Shown here: positions 1-7,661 of the stretch, one piece after another
Layout of the letters: every line of letters starts with the position of its first letter
Position numbering within the stretch: the stretch's first letter is position 1
DNA from: Gammaproteobacteria bacterium
GTDB taxonomy: Bacteria > Pseudomonadota > Gammaproteobacteria > UBA6429 > Thiohalophilaceae
DNA: 15,723 bases
Direction: 5' to 3'
Assembly: GCA_029882235.1 (NCBI GenBank)
Contig: JAOULB010000011.1
Coordinates: 1 to 15,723, forward strand
Notes under the pieces: model-generated
Told to the model about the DNA's origin: nothing
Database searches by the model: none
Seen by the model: only the letters and a program-made list of their open reading frames with translations
Made by a program: the position numbers and the translations under genes

Positions 1-110
1 AATCCCACACTCAAATTTAAAAATCAGACTATACCGAAGATCGAATTTAATTACCACACAAAATGTAGCAATAAGATAAGGGTTTTTATATATTCGGCTA
101 ATATGCTGCA

Positions 111-135
111 ATAAGTGGCATAAGTGGCATAAGTG
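111..135. repeat. 9-bp tandem repeat, 2.8 copies
   Basis: ATAAGTGGC occurs at 111-119 and 120-128 and is followed by a partial copy, ATAAGTG, at 129-135. It lies in the 196 bases downstream of the histidine kinase stop codon, where I see no gene, no GC-rich hairpin and no clear terminator. It is probably a slipped-strand microrepeat. It is too short and too few in copy number to be a CRISPR or a recognised replication iteron array. Confidence 0.7.
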
Positions 136-196
136 TGCCGATCTTCTTTATTTTTATCAAATTACTGAAATTGCCATTTCGCCACAGATTGTAACA

Positions 197-1984
197 TCAG
201 GCCTGGAGGCCATGGTCATTATTGAGACTATTACGATGACTGGCGATGGCCGCATCAGGGGGTAAACACAGCCGGAACCAGAATGTTGAACCCCGACCCG
301 GCTGACTCTGCAGACCGATTTCTCCATCCATGAGCTCAACCAACTGTTTAACAATCGACAGGCCCAGACCGGTGCCGCCATATTTGCGGGTGGTGCTCGA
401 ATCTGCCTGATTAAAGAGGCCAAAGACCTTTACTTGCTGATCATCGCTAATACCAATTCCGGTATCCGTCACCTCAAACTGAAGGGTATTCCAGTCACAA
501 CGCACAGCCGGATCCTTGCCAATATACGGACATTCATTGGGCAACACCGCGGAACAAAGGCTGGCCTTATCCGCAGTTTTGACACGCACAGTGATACTGC
601 CTTTTTCAGTAAACTTGATCGCATTATTGATCAGGTTAACCATGATCTGACGAATGCGCATGGCATCACCATAGAGTTGTGCAGGCACATCAGGACTGAT
701 CTCGATAATAAACTTCAGCCCTTTACTGCGAATATTTGCTGTAAACAGGGCGCGAATCTCTTCTATAAACAGATCAAGTTTGAACGGTGTGAAATCAAGC
801 TGCTGTTTACCTGCCTCAAGCTTGGAGAAATCGAGCAGGTTATTCAACAGATCCAGCAGATTGCGGCCTGAGTGATAAACAGTATTCACATGGTCATGCT
901 GTTCTTCAGTCAGTTTTTCCTGTTGTAATAACTGAGCCATGCCGAGGATTGCATTTAATGGGGTGCGTAATTCATGGCCGACATTGGCGAGAAACATAGT
1001 TTTGGCATGACTGGCCTGTTCAACATCTTCTTTTGCCTTGGTCAGCTCATACAATGATTGTTCAAGGCTTTTTTCTGTCAGCTCAAGCTGCGTATTTTTT
1101 TCCCGCAGATCAATCTCAGACTGCTTTAATGCCAATAATGTTTGTTTAAACTTTTCCAGACTCTGCATCACCCGCGACATTTCATTATTCACATGGAACC
1201 GGGGTAACACAACACCGGTATCACCCTCGCCAAGTCGATCCAGGGATGATTGCACAAGTCCATACTGATTAGATAGAACATAGGTCAGGCGTGCCAGCAC
1301 CAGAATCCCAATGATTCCCATTGCAACTATAATGAGTACCATTGGCCAGTAGACTGTTGTGATGTTGTCAATTTTTTTCTGCAGACCATATTTTATATTT
1401 GAACTGGAATTCAGAATAATCTCAGCAAACAAATTATTGATCTGATTAAAACTGTTTGTCGCATTACTCAGGTGCTGTAAAGATTGTCTCGAATCAACAG
1501 TAAGCATTTCAATGGATGAAGCCAGTGTATTTCGATATTTTAATAGCTCACTATGAATATGCGAAGCCAGCTTTAATGTTGATATATGGATTTCGTGATC
1601 ATGGTGACTATTATTCAGGTGGCCCGTCTGTAGGCGCTCTATACTTTCATCTTCAAGCTGTTTAATTGTTTTAAGCAAATGATCCAGCTTATCCATTAAC
1701 ACACTACCCATCAGAGACATGTCTTTTTTCTTACCGTTTTTATTTGCATGGTGGAGTAAATGAAACAGCTGTGAGTGAATATCTGAAATTTCACGAAACT
1801 GATGAGCTGTTTCATTTAACACCGCCAGCTCAATACTCGAGACATGTTGTGTATATCCATCAAAGCGACTAATCAGCACAACCGTTGCAGCAATCGTAGT
1901 AAATATAAATATTGCTGAAGCAAAAATGATTAGAAACAGTCGTTTCTTAAAAGACCAGGTTGATATGATTTTTGCCGGATCCAT
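197..1984 (-). CDS. Membrane-bound sensor histidine kinase (HAMP, HisKA, HATPase)
   Basis: Inner-membrane two-component kinase; residues are numbered from the upstream GTG at 1996, and the ATG at 1984 is residue 5. Transmembrane helices lie at about 19-43 and 217-241, enclosing a periplasmic sensor of about 170 residues that is rich in His. A HAMP-like linker (about 240-292) and a coiled coil (about 290-330) lead to HisKA, with phosphoacceptor His341 in GHELRTPLN. The ATPase domain has its N box near 454-462, G1 box DTGIGIS at 511-517 and G2 box GGTGLGLSIV at 540-549, so it should be catalytically competent. There is no receiver or Hpt domain, so it is not a hybrid kinase. The GTG at 1996 overlaps the stop of the preceding small gene by 4 bases; the ATG at 1984 follows a purine-rich GAGAAGAG. 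Either start couples the two genes. No response regulator gene is adjacent, and the signal is unknown. Confidence 0.93.
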   Translation of the reverse strand: MDPAKIISTWSFKKRLFLIIFASAIFIFTTIAATVVLISRFDGYTQHVSSIELAVLNETAHQFREISDIHSQLFHLLHHANKNGKKKDMSLMGSVLMDKLDHLLKTIKQLEDESIERLQTGHLNNSHHDHEIHISTLKLASHIHSELLKYRNTLASSIEMLTVDSRQSLQHLSNATNSFNQINNLFAEIILNSSSNIKYGLQKKIDNITTVYWPMVLIIVAMGIIGILVLARLTYVLSNQYGLVQSSLDRLGEGDTGVVLPRFHVNNEMSRVMQSLEKFKQTLLALKQSEIDLREKNTQLELTEKSLEQSLYELTKAKEDVEQASHAKTMFLANVGHELRTPLNAILGMAQLLQQEKLTEEQHDHVNTVYHSGRNLLDLLNNLLDFSKLEAGKQQLDFTPFKLDLFIEEIRALFTANIRSKGLKFIIEISPDVPAQLYGDAMRIRQIMVNLINNAIKFTEKGSITVRVKTADKASLCSAVLPNECPYIGKDPAVRCDWNTLQFEVTDTGIGISDDQQVKVFGLFNQADSSTTRKYGGTGLGLSIVKQLVELMDGEIGLQSQPGRGSTFWFRLCLPPDAAIASHRNSLNNDHGLQA

Positions 1985-1992
1985 CGCTCTTC

Positions 1993-2259
1993 TCACCGAC
2001 CTTTGCTTATCACATCAAACTGCGACAATAGCTCTGGATTTACATGGTCCAGGTTTTTTATATTGCTATTCCTAACAGTCTTCGTGTGGCTGAAATAGAA
2101 AAGATAACTGCTTTTTGGCTGGCGAGGGATCAGTTGTTTATATTGTTTAGCAGTAAGTGACAGTGTTTGAGGTAGAGCCGATTCTGCACAAAGCGGCAAG
2201 CCCAGCGAAAATAAGAGCAGGAAGAAAGCAAAAATTGTATAGCCTTTGCCAATGTCCAT
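1993..2259 (-). CDS. Small secreted/periplasmic protein upstream of histidine kinase
   Basis: Unrecognised 88-residue protein. An N-terminal hydrophobic segment (about residues 8-23) followed by a possible cleavage site after Ala25 (LCA-ES) suggests export. Cys24 does not fit a lipobox because the preceding residues are PL. The mature part is about 60 residues, basic and polar, without a motif I know. I chose the ATG at 2259 because GGGG precedes it at a suitable distance and the signal peptide starts there; the frame is open to 2313 upstream. Its stop overlaps the alternative GTG start of the kinase gene by 4 bases, so the two are almost certainly cotranscribed. It may be an accessory or signal-binding partner of the kinase sensor domain (inference), or the remnant of a longer periplasmic binding protein. 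Confidence 0.65.
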   Translation of the reverse strand: MDIGKGYTIFAFFLLLFSLGLPLCAESALPQTLSLTAKQYKQLIPRQPKSSYLFYFSHTKTVRNSNIKNLDHVNPELLSQFDVISKGR

Positions 2260-2395
2260 AATGCCCCGGTCTTGGTATCTGTAAAAGCAGCCTTGGTATA
2301 TGGGTATCGGCAAATTACATATCTATATTAAGAGAAAATTCATCTTTACCTGTTAAATTAAGGTACAGTAAAAAACGCAAAATAAACCAAGTGAA

Positions 2396-3070
2396 TTACA
2401 CTGGCTTTTCACAGCAGGGCTTTTCTCGCATGCAGCGGCAACTTAAAACTGCCAGAAACATGCCCACTACCGGGCCAAGTAGATAAACCCACAGATCAAC
2501 AAGCTGGCCACTCATCAGAGCAGGCCCAATGGAGCGTGCCGGGTTCATTGAGGCTCCTGAGACTGGGCCACCAAACAATGCGCATAGCGCCACAACGCCG
2601 CCAATAGCCATGCCTGCCATCATGCCTTTTTCTTTTGCTCCCGTGGCGACATTGATGATGGTCAGCATCAAAATAAAGCTGAGAATGATTTCCATGATTA
2701 GAGATTGCATGACTGTGCCACTCGGATGCGTCGCACCGAGGGTTGGATGATTAGCAAAAATGACCATCACCATGATGCTGGCAAGTAGGCCGCCAGCAAT
2801 CTGACTTAATACATAGGGCATGACTTCATTGCCAGGGAAACGACGCGCATACCAGAACGCCAGGGTCACAGCCGGATTAATATGCGCACCAGAGATATCA
2901 CCCAATGCGTAAATCATCCCGGCGACAACCAGACCAAATGCGATAGCCACACCAAGATGTGTAATGCTGCCACCGCTGATATCATTCACAACGATTGCAG
3001 CGGTACCTGCAAACACCATAACAAAGGTGCCAATAAATTCTGAAAAATATTTCTTATTCATATCTAGCAT
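2396..3070 (-). CDS. MIP-family aquaporin
   Basis: Membrane channel of the major intrinsic protein family, 224 residues, the usual length. Both half-helix signatures are intact: HINPAV (NPA at about 65-67) and SMNPAR (NPA at about 176-178, with selectivity-filter Arg179). Six hydrophobic helices can be traced. The residue after the second NPAR is Ser, not the Asp typical of GlpF glycerol facilitators, which favours water or a small neutral solute over glycerol (family knowledge, not proof). The C-terminal tail is unusual, with four cysteines in a short cytosolic stretch (CRC...CC, about 211-220). The gene starts 22 bases after the stop of the upstream membrane-protein gene and probably shares its transcript. 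ATG at 3070 is used; ATG at 3061 is an alternative, and neither has a clear Shine-Dalgarno. Confidence 0.93.
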   Translation of the reverse strand: MLDMNKKYFSEFIGTFVMVFAGTAAIVVNDISGGSITHLGVAIAFGLVVAGMIYALGDISGAHINPAVTLAFWYARRFPGNEVMPYVLSQIAGGLLASIMVMVIFANHPTLGATHPSGTVMQSLIMEIILSFILMLTIINVATGAKEKGMMAGMAIGGVVALCALFGGPVSGASMNPARSIGPALMSGQLVDLWVYLLGPVVGMFLAVLSCRCMREKPCCEKPV

Positions 3071-3078
3071 ATCGTCTA

Positions 3079-3090
3079 ATTATTAATAAT
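3079..3090. repeat. AT-only 12-bp palindrome between two cotranscribed genes
   Basis: ATTATTAATAAT is a perfect palindrome inside the 22-base gap between the membrane-protein stop and the aquaporin start. As RNA it could form at most a very weak hairpin, so any effect on aquaporin translation is speculative. Confidence 0.35.
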
Positions 3091-3092
3091 GT

Positions 3093-3650
3093 TTAGTTAC
3101 TTGCCTTTACTCGCTTATCATTATTGTCAGTGGATTTTTCTTTTGAAAATAGAATAATGATGACCGTAAAAACAACAAATAAAGACAATGAAATATCAAA
3201 ATAGATTTTTTCCGCACCCTTGTTCAGACATATATATATGGATAAAAGTAACGGTGCCCAGCTAAGCGCAAGATAGTATATCTTAAGTAAATGAAAGGCC
3301 GTTTGCCCTGGCTGAGTGTCTTTAATATTTTTCCACATTTGTGGAAAATCTAAATTATCTGCCTCGATTTGCTCGCGTGAGTTAAACCAGGCAGTCAATA
3401 TTTTCTGGTAAATACAGAGATCCAATACCCAGAGCACCATAATGCCAACGGCACCTATCCAGCAAAGCATAATCATCATTTGGGTAGCATTTGGCTCCGA
3501 CATTGCGAGTTCCTTTAGTAGAAAGCCGACTCCCACAAAGGTAGCCAGTAACCAGGTTGATGCCAGAGCACGGATCTTAAAACAGAGATTATTAAAGTGA
3601 TGTTCTGCCTCTGTAATGGTTTTAATTATTTCCCAGGCGTCTTTGTTCAT
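3093..3650 (-). CDS. Four-helix integral membrane protein of unknown function
   Basis: Protein of 185 residues that I do not recognise. A soluble, helical N-terminus of about 25 residues with ITEAEHHFNNLC precedes two hydrophobic helices (about residues 30-47 and 59-82). A polar central stretch of about 40 residues follows, then two more hydrophobic helices (about 125-142 and 150-170) and a short charged tail. The layout loosely recalls paired-helix membrane effector domains such as SLATT, but I cannot support that from motifs. The start is the ATG at 3650 because AGGAG (3663-3659) sits 8 bases upstream; the in-frame GTG at 3659 would overlap that ribosome site. The aquaporin gene follows after 22 bases, suggesting an operon and a possible role at the same membrane. 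Confidence 0.75.
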   Translation of the reverse strand: MNKDAWEIIKTITEAEHHFNNLCFKIRALASTWLLATFVGVGFLLKELAMSEPNATQMMIMLCWIGAVGIMVLWVLDLCIYQKILTAWFNSREQIEADNLDFPQMWKNIKDTQPGQTAFHLLKIYYLALSWAPLLLSIYICLNKGAEKIYFDISLSLFVVFTVIIILFSKEKSTDNNDKRVKASN

Positions 3651-3734
3651 AGATTTCACTCCTGATACAATTGTGCAGAATCAAATGCGACATAAATGAT
3701 AACTCAAACCACAAGTACACCATATAATATCACG

Positions 3735-4133
3735 ATGAAACCATCAGCACCTTGCCCTTGCGGCTCTGGTATATCACTCGAAGAATGCTGCAAACCTTAT
3801 ATTAGTGGTGATGATTATGCACCGACGGCAGAAAAGCTGATGCGTTCGCGTTATACCGCCTATGTACTTTCAAACGAAGACTACCTGCTGGCCAGCTGGC
3901 ATGAATCAAGCCGACCAACTCACCTGAATCTGGAACATCAGGCCAAGTGGCTTGGGCTAAAGATTGTTGCGGTAGAGGCGGGTCAGCAACTGGATACAGA
4001 AGGAACCGTTGAGTTTGTCGCCCGCTATAAAATCGCCGGCAAGGCCCACCGACTGAGCGAGAAAAGCCGCTTTCTGAAGCAAAATGGGCGCTGGTTTTAT
4101 CTCGATGGCCTGGTATCTGACTTAATTTGCTAA
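3735..4133 (+). CDS. ychJ: YchJ-family SEC-C motif protein
   Basis: Small cytosolic protein of the YchJ/UPF0225 type, 132 residues from the ATG at 3735. The N-terminal SEC-C zinc motif is complete, with Cys7, Cys9, Cys18 and Cys19 in CPCGSG...ECC. The diagnostic YchJ block follows (PTAEKLMRSRYTAYV, then LLASWH), and an NTF2-like C-terminal part contains EFVARY and SRFLKQNGRWFYLDG. Escherichia coli YchJ, as I recall it, has a second SEC-C motif at its C-terminus; here the protein ends before that point. SEC-C motifs bind zinc; the cellular function of YchJ is not established. The frame extends to an ATG at 3696, but family similarity begins at about 3735 and neither start has a good ribosome site. 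It is divergent from the membrane-protein gene, with 84 bases between the two start codons. Confidence 0.85.
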   Translation: MKPSAPCPCGSGISLEECCKPYISGDDYAPTAEKLMRSRYTAYVLSNEDYLLASWHESSRPTHLNLEHQAKWLGLKIVAVEAGQQLDTEGTVEFVARYKIAGKAHRLSEKSRFLKQNGRWFYLDGLVSDLIC

Positions 4134-4151
4134 TTAAAATGGTCAAAACTG

Positions 4152-4168
4152 TATAACTTATTGTTATA
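4152..4168 (+). other. AT-rich hairpin downstream of the YchJ gene
   Basis: TATAAC at 4152-4157 and GTTATA at 4163-4168 form a 6-bp stem around the loop TTATT, followed by an AT-rich stretch ending in TTTT. It could be a weak terminator for the SEC-C gene, but the stem has only one G-C pair. The rest of the 205-base gap to 4338 holds no gene that I can see. Confidence 0.25.
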
Positions 4169-4253
4169 TATAATATTATTTTAATAAATCCCAGTCGACT
4201 CCTCGCCTGTACCCCGCAAAAAATAAGCAAATTTCCTACCCGTTTAGCTCAAC

Positions 4254-4282
4254 CTGACACAAAAAGTGCCGACAATTAATAC
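4254..4282 (+). promoter_or_regulatory. Possible sigma-70 promoter for the cNMP/EAL gene
   Basis: CTGACA at 4254-4259 (5 of 6 to the -35 consensus) is followed, after 17 bases, by a weak TAATAC at 4277-4282. It is correctly oriented and lies about 57 bases before the first ATG of the cyclic-nucleotide/EAL gene. The -10 box is poor, so this is only a candidate. Confidence 0.3.
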
Positions 4283-4338
4283 TCTGTCACAAAAACCGGG
4301 CGAAGCAGAGCACGGCAAGACTGCTTCTTTTATGGATA

Positions 4339-5613
4339 ATGCCCCGCATGCACTTCGCGGGCAAAAAATTCAAAAAATGGTTAACTATGAAGGCACTTGC
4401 GTCATATACACATGCCTACGATGCCGGCGATGTCATTTTCCGCGAGGGTGACCCAGGTCATACTGCTTTTATTATTGAGCGGGGCCGGGTAGAGGTCTCA
4501 ATACAGCAAAATGGAAAAAAGCTGGTGCTCACCGAATACGATACCGGTGACCTGTTTGGTGAAATGGCACTGATTGACGACATCTCTCGCTCCGCCACTA
4601 TCACAGCACTGGAACCCACTGAAGTGATTGCCATTGATCGATCACTATTCGATAAGGCCTTTGACAACGCGCACCCACTAATGAGCCTGTTTATGCATAC
4701 GATGCTGCGTAACCTGCGAAAAACTAATCGGTTACTGGCAGATAAAGTTGTTACTCCAGGCTATCTGGCCACGAAAACAAAATTTAGTCGTAAATTTCAG
4801 CATGCGCGCAATGAAACAGTTTATCTGGTTAAAGCTGAAAATGAACTCACTCGGGCAATGGCCGACTCAGAGTTTGAACTTCATTTTCAACCTATCATCA
4901 ATACAACGAATAGAAAAATCGATGGTTTTGAATGCCTGATTCGCTGGCAACATCCTGAACGTGGCATGGTACCGCCCGATGAGTTTATTACGCTTGCTGA
5001 ACAAACAGGTTTGATTAAACAACTGGGTGACTGGATTATAAATGAGGCCTGCGAGAAATTACGTAGCCTAATGGACCAATGTCCAACTATATTTGCAGCG
5101 AAGCCAGACTTTTTTATCAGTATCAATCTATCGGCAAAACAGTTCATTTTTCCAACACTGATCTCACAAGTACATCGATCACTAGAAAAATTTAAACTTT
5201 CGCCTGAAAATATTAAATTCGAAATTACCGAAAGTATCCTGATGGACAATCCTGAAACCGCTCTGGTAATCCTGGATAAATTCAGAGAACAGGGCTTTCG
5301 CATTGCAATTGATGACTTTGGTACCGGTTATTCAAGTCTGAGTTATTTGCATAACTTCCCGATTGATACCCTTAAGGTTGACCGTAGCTTCGTGAACTCA
5401 ATGGAGTCTAATACGACCAGTGAAAATATTGTCAATGCGATCATTGGACTAGCCAAATCCATCAACCTGACTGTTATCGCAGAAGGCGTAGAAACAGAAG
5501 GACAATATGAGATCTTATCCAGACTCAATTGCGATTATGTTCAGGGTTACCATCTACACAAACCACTACCTTTCGATAACGTCATCGAACTATTAAAAGA
5601 ACAGTCTAAATAA
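4339..5613 (+). CDS. Cyclic-nucleotide-binding/EAL c-di-GMP phosphodiesterase
   Basis: Cytosolic fusion of 424 residues with no membrane segment. Residues about 25-135 form a CAP_ED cyclic-nucleotide pocket; the phosphate-binding cassette FGEMALIDDISRSA holds Glu75 and Arg84, the pair that contacts the ribose and phosphate of cAMP in related proteins. After a linker of about 35 residues, an EAL domain (about 166-424) begins. EAL reads ECL (Glu198 kept). Other metal and base-catalysis positions look intact: Asn263 in INLS, Glu295/Glu297 in ITES, Asp325-Asp326 in DDFGTG, Lys346 in LKVDRS, Glu382 in AEGVET and Gln402 in VQGY. It is therefore probably an active phosphodiesterase degrading c-di-GMP under cyclic-nucleotide control. 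The start is uncertain: ATG 4339 and ATG 4387 are both possible and neither has a clear ribosome site. No GGDEF domain is present. Confidence 0.93.
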   Translation: MPRMHFAGKKFKKWLTMKALASYTHAYDAGDVIFREGDPGHTAFIIERGRVEVSIQQNGKKLVLTEYDTGDLFGEMALIDDISRSATITALEPTEVIAIDRSLFDKAFDNAHPLMSLFMHTMLRNLRKTNRLLADKVVTPGYLATKTKFSRKFQHARNETVYLVKAENELTRAMADSEFELHFQPIINTTNRKIDGFECLIRWQHPERGMVPPDEFITLAEQTGLIKQLGDWIINEACEKLRSLMDQCPTIFAAKPDFFISINLSAKQFIFPTLISQVHRSLEKFKLSPENIKFEITESILMDNPETALVILDKFREQGFRIAIDDFGTGYSSLSYLHNFPIDTLKVDRSFVNSMESNTTSENIVNAIIGLAKSINLTVIAEGVETEGQYEILSRLNCDYVQGYHLHKPLPFDNVIELLKEQSK

Positions 5614-5620
5614 CGCAGAG

Positions 5621-6154
5621 TTATTCTGATAACACGACATCAAAGGGATTATCTGTCGTTATCTGCACAATCATATCCTTACCCTGCTCCACCTGTATTT
5701 CATAACAGACAAAGGCGCCCATACGTTTCAGAAATACCGAACCATCTTCAAGCTTGAACTCCTTCATCCAGAATACCGGTGCGCTGATGTAATAGTTACC
5801 CGCGGGTATATTTTCAAATGAAAAATTACCCCGTGCATCAATATCTGCCTTGCGGACATACTTTAAGTAACGAGGATCGGCATCGGCAATATTTTGCTGA
5901 TTCAGATAGTTCACCTCATACCATTGTCTACTGTAAGAGGTCTTTGGATTTAAGCGCGCCTGAGCGTTCGAAGGAAAATGCTTTTCACCCTGTGCATCGA
6001 CGATAAACGCAGTGCCGGAAATACTCGTCGTGCCCTGTGCAGCTAATGATGTAAATTCAACCTCATTAAAGGCGATGCGATCAACGGTGATGGGTTTGGT
6101 GCTACAGGCGGAGACGAGCAGGCCTGTAACAGTAAGAATGATTAACTTGTTCAT
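5621..6154 (-). CDS. Predicted lipoprotein with a beta-sandwich-like domain
   Basis: Protein of 177 residues with a classical lipoprotein signal: MNK, a hydrophobic core, then the lipobox VSAC with lipidated Cys17 followed by Ser-Thr. The mature part contains GEKHFPSNAQARLN and a C-terminal run resembling carboxypeptidase-regulatory or transthyretin-like beta-sandwiches (DARGNFSFENIPAGNYYIS, near 107-125), a shape often found in surface proteins. I cannot assign a function. ATG at 6154 is preceded by AGGAAG at good spacing. The gene converges on the cNMP/EAL gene with only 7 bases between the stops; GTTAT/ATAAC at 5620-5633 is a weak hairpin there. An 18-bp palindrome about 40 bases upstream of the start may be an operator. 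Confidence 0.8.
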   Translation of the reverse strand: MNKLIILTVTGLLVSACSTKPITVDRIAFNEVEFTSLAAQGTTSISGTAFIVDAQGEKHFPSNAQARLNPKTSYSRQWYEVNYLNQQNIADADPRYLKYVRKADIDARGNFSFENIPAGNYYISAPVFWMKEFKLEDGSVFLKRMGAFVCYEIQVEQGKDMIVQITTDNPFDVVLSE

Positions 6155-6191
6155 AATACTTCCTGCCTGTTTGACAATATTCGAGTCCAGC

Positions 6192-6209
6192 TAAGCGTTA
6201 ATACGCTTA
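6192..6209. promoter_or_regulatory. Palindromic candidate operator upstream of the lipoprotein gene
   Basis: TAAGCGT (6192-6198) and ACGCTTA (6203-6209) form a perfect inverted repeat with a 4-base centre, TAAT. It sits 38-55 bases upstream of the lipoprotein ATG, a typical promoter-proximal operator position. No T-run follows on either strand, which argues against a terminator. Confidence 0.45.
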
Positions 6210-6342
6210 ACTCCTGTTCGAAACTATCGTCAACGCATGAGGCAGTATCATGTTATCTATAATGACTGTGCGGCCATGCTTGTAACTCTGACTCGCGGCA
6301 ATCCCTGCGTGAATCAGGTCATAAATTAATATACATGATTCG

Positions 6343-6389
6343 TGCCATTATGCCCACTTAATTTATGGCATTGTGCTCAAAATGGCATT
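6343..6389. repeat. Repeated ATGGCATT element in the 6155-6446 gap
   Basis: ATGGCATT occurs at 6365-6372 and again at 6382-6389, a 17-base period, and TGCCATTA at 6343-6350 is a third copy of the core in inverse orientation. These sit in the 292-base gap downstream of the response-regulator stop (6447) and upstream of the lipoprotein. I see no gene or RNA in the gap. Regulatory meaning is unproven. Confidence 0.35.
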
Positions 6390-6446
6390 AAGATATTGAA
6401 ATTAAACCGGAATAATAAAGTATAAACGATGATTAAATAGAAAGAT

Positions 6447-7571
6447 CTAGCCCAGGCCATCTTTTAGAGATGCTCTAATAGTATCAAATTCTTCATACAG
6501 AACTTCACCATCGGTAAAAACTTCCTGCGTTTTGCGCTTCATATACATCACAATACCGCGCATTGTATCTTCCTGACCTTCCGATAAACCAAAACCCAGC
6601 ATAACGTCTTCGATATGGCTGATCATTTCGTCAATTAAACTCATATTGACCTGCTGTATATCACGATATGACTGGTCAATACGATTGAGTGCCTGATCAA
6701 CGGTCTGCAAAGTCTCGTCTTTGTGTTTAACCTGTACATCTGAGAGTAACAACTTAACTCTAACTTCTATCGCATCACATAAATTACCCAGTATATCTTT
6801 CATCAGACCATACTTTTCCTGATCGTTGATGGGCATGTTTAATATTAGTAATGAAAAATCGTCATAGTTAAATATTGTTCGCATCTTAAAATCAAATATG
6901 CGTTGCTTAGTTCGCGCCATCTCAATCACATTTGCCTCAAGAGGAGAGGTTTTTCCATCCTGTTTATAATTCTCTATCCCCTCAGGACTATGATACTGCA
7001 TGACTACACTTAAACCTAAGGAGCTTGTCACTTCAAATAGATACGTCGAAATTTCTTCAAAGCTTTTTGCCTGCGCTGATGATTTCATAAACTGCAGCAC
7101 CTGGCCCAGGCTGTTCGTATAAGTCATCGCCTGCATGGCAACATTACGAGAATCATCGAGCAGACTTGATAGCTCCTGATGCTTGATTCTATTTTCTATA
7201 ATATATTTTACCTTGCTGGCTACATTGAAGGCCTCAATTGGCTTAGTGATATAATCTGTACCACCCACACCATAGCCTTTGATTATTTCTTCAAGCGAGG
7301 TTTTCGAAGAAACAAAGATGAAAGGTATCTCTTTGAGTTGCGGTTCACTTCGCACCTGTGTACATAATTCATAGCCGTCCATTTCCGGCATCATTACATC
7401 AGACACTACCGCATTAATTTGATCGGGTGCATCACTAAGCTTTACTAGCGCCTCATTGCCATTATTCGCTTTAACTACAGTATAACCAAGGCTCTCTATA
7501 CTGACTGCGATAAGCTCAAGAATGTCTTTGTCGTCATCAACGACCAGAATTGTTGTTGTGCTTTCAGGCAT
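6447..7571 (-). CDS. Response regulator with uncharacterised output region (paralog 1)
   Basis: Cytosolic protein of 374 residues. An N-terminal CheY-like receiver (about 6-128) carries the acidic pair Asp12-Asp13, phosphoacceptor Asp58 in SDVMMP, Ser88 and Lys110 in TKP, so it should be phosphorylated normally. A helical linker (NVAMQAMT, about 143-150) leads to a region of about 100 residues (about 168-272) that may be GAF-like, then about 100 residues predicted to be largely helical and coiled. No DNA-binding, GGDEF, EAL or HD motif is visible. The same architecture and motifs (DG..SPLE, RIFDF, NMPI, EKYG) recur in the protein at 9193-10401, so they are paralogs. The upstream neighbour in the same orientation is a hemerythrin-like gene 154 bases away. 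No kinase gene is adjacent. ATG at 7571 has no clear ribosome site. Confidence 0.9.
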   Translation of the reverse strand: MPESTTTILVVDDDKDILELIAVSIESLGYTVVKANNGNEALVKLSDAPDQINAVVSDVMMPEMDGYELCTQVRSEPQLKEIPFIFVSSKTSLEEIIKGYGVGGTDYITKPIEAFNVASKVKYIIENRIKHQELSSLLDDSRNVAMQAMTYTNSLGQVLQFMKSSAQAKSFEEISTYLFEVTSSLGLSVVMQYHSPEGIENYKQDGKTSPLEANVIEMARTKQRIFDFKMRTIFNYDDFSLLILNMPINDQEKYGLMKDILGNLCDAIEVRVKLLLSDVQVKHKDETLQTVDQALNRIDQSYRDIQQVNMSLIDEMISHIEDVMLGFGLSEGQEDTMRGIVMYMKRKTQEVFTDGEVLYEEFDTIRASLKDGLG

Positions 7572-7661
7572 ATTAATTACTGTGAATAAACTACTCTAAA
7601 TAAGTGATTTATGCCTCAGGTTAACGGTCAACTATTTGATTACTTGAGATTAGTACACATC

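Noticed and set aside
111..135. Tandem 9-bp repeat as a CRISPR or replication iteron array
   Set aside because: Only 2.8 copies, no spacers, no cas or replication genes nearby.
434..871. Open plus-strand frame inside the histidine kinase gene
   Set aside because: It is antisense to the ATPase and HisKA coding region, where the minus-strand frame has clear conserved motifs.
197..1984. Hybrid histidine kinase with a receiver domain
   Set aside because: The protein ends about 20 residues after the ATPase domain; no receiver follows in the same or another frame.
3802..4230. Open minus-strand frame of 142 codons opposite the SEC-C gene
   Set aside because: It is antisense to the YchJ-like protein, which carries recognisable motifs, and has no family features or ribosome site.
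4339..5613. EAL domain inactive because EAL reads ECL
   Set aside because: The metal-binding Glu is kept and the other catalytic positions are intact; the middle residue is not catalytic.
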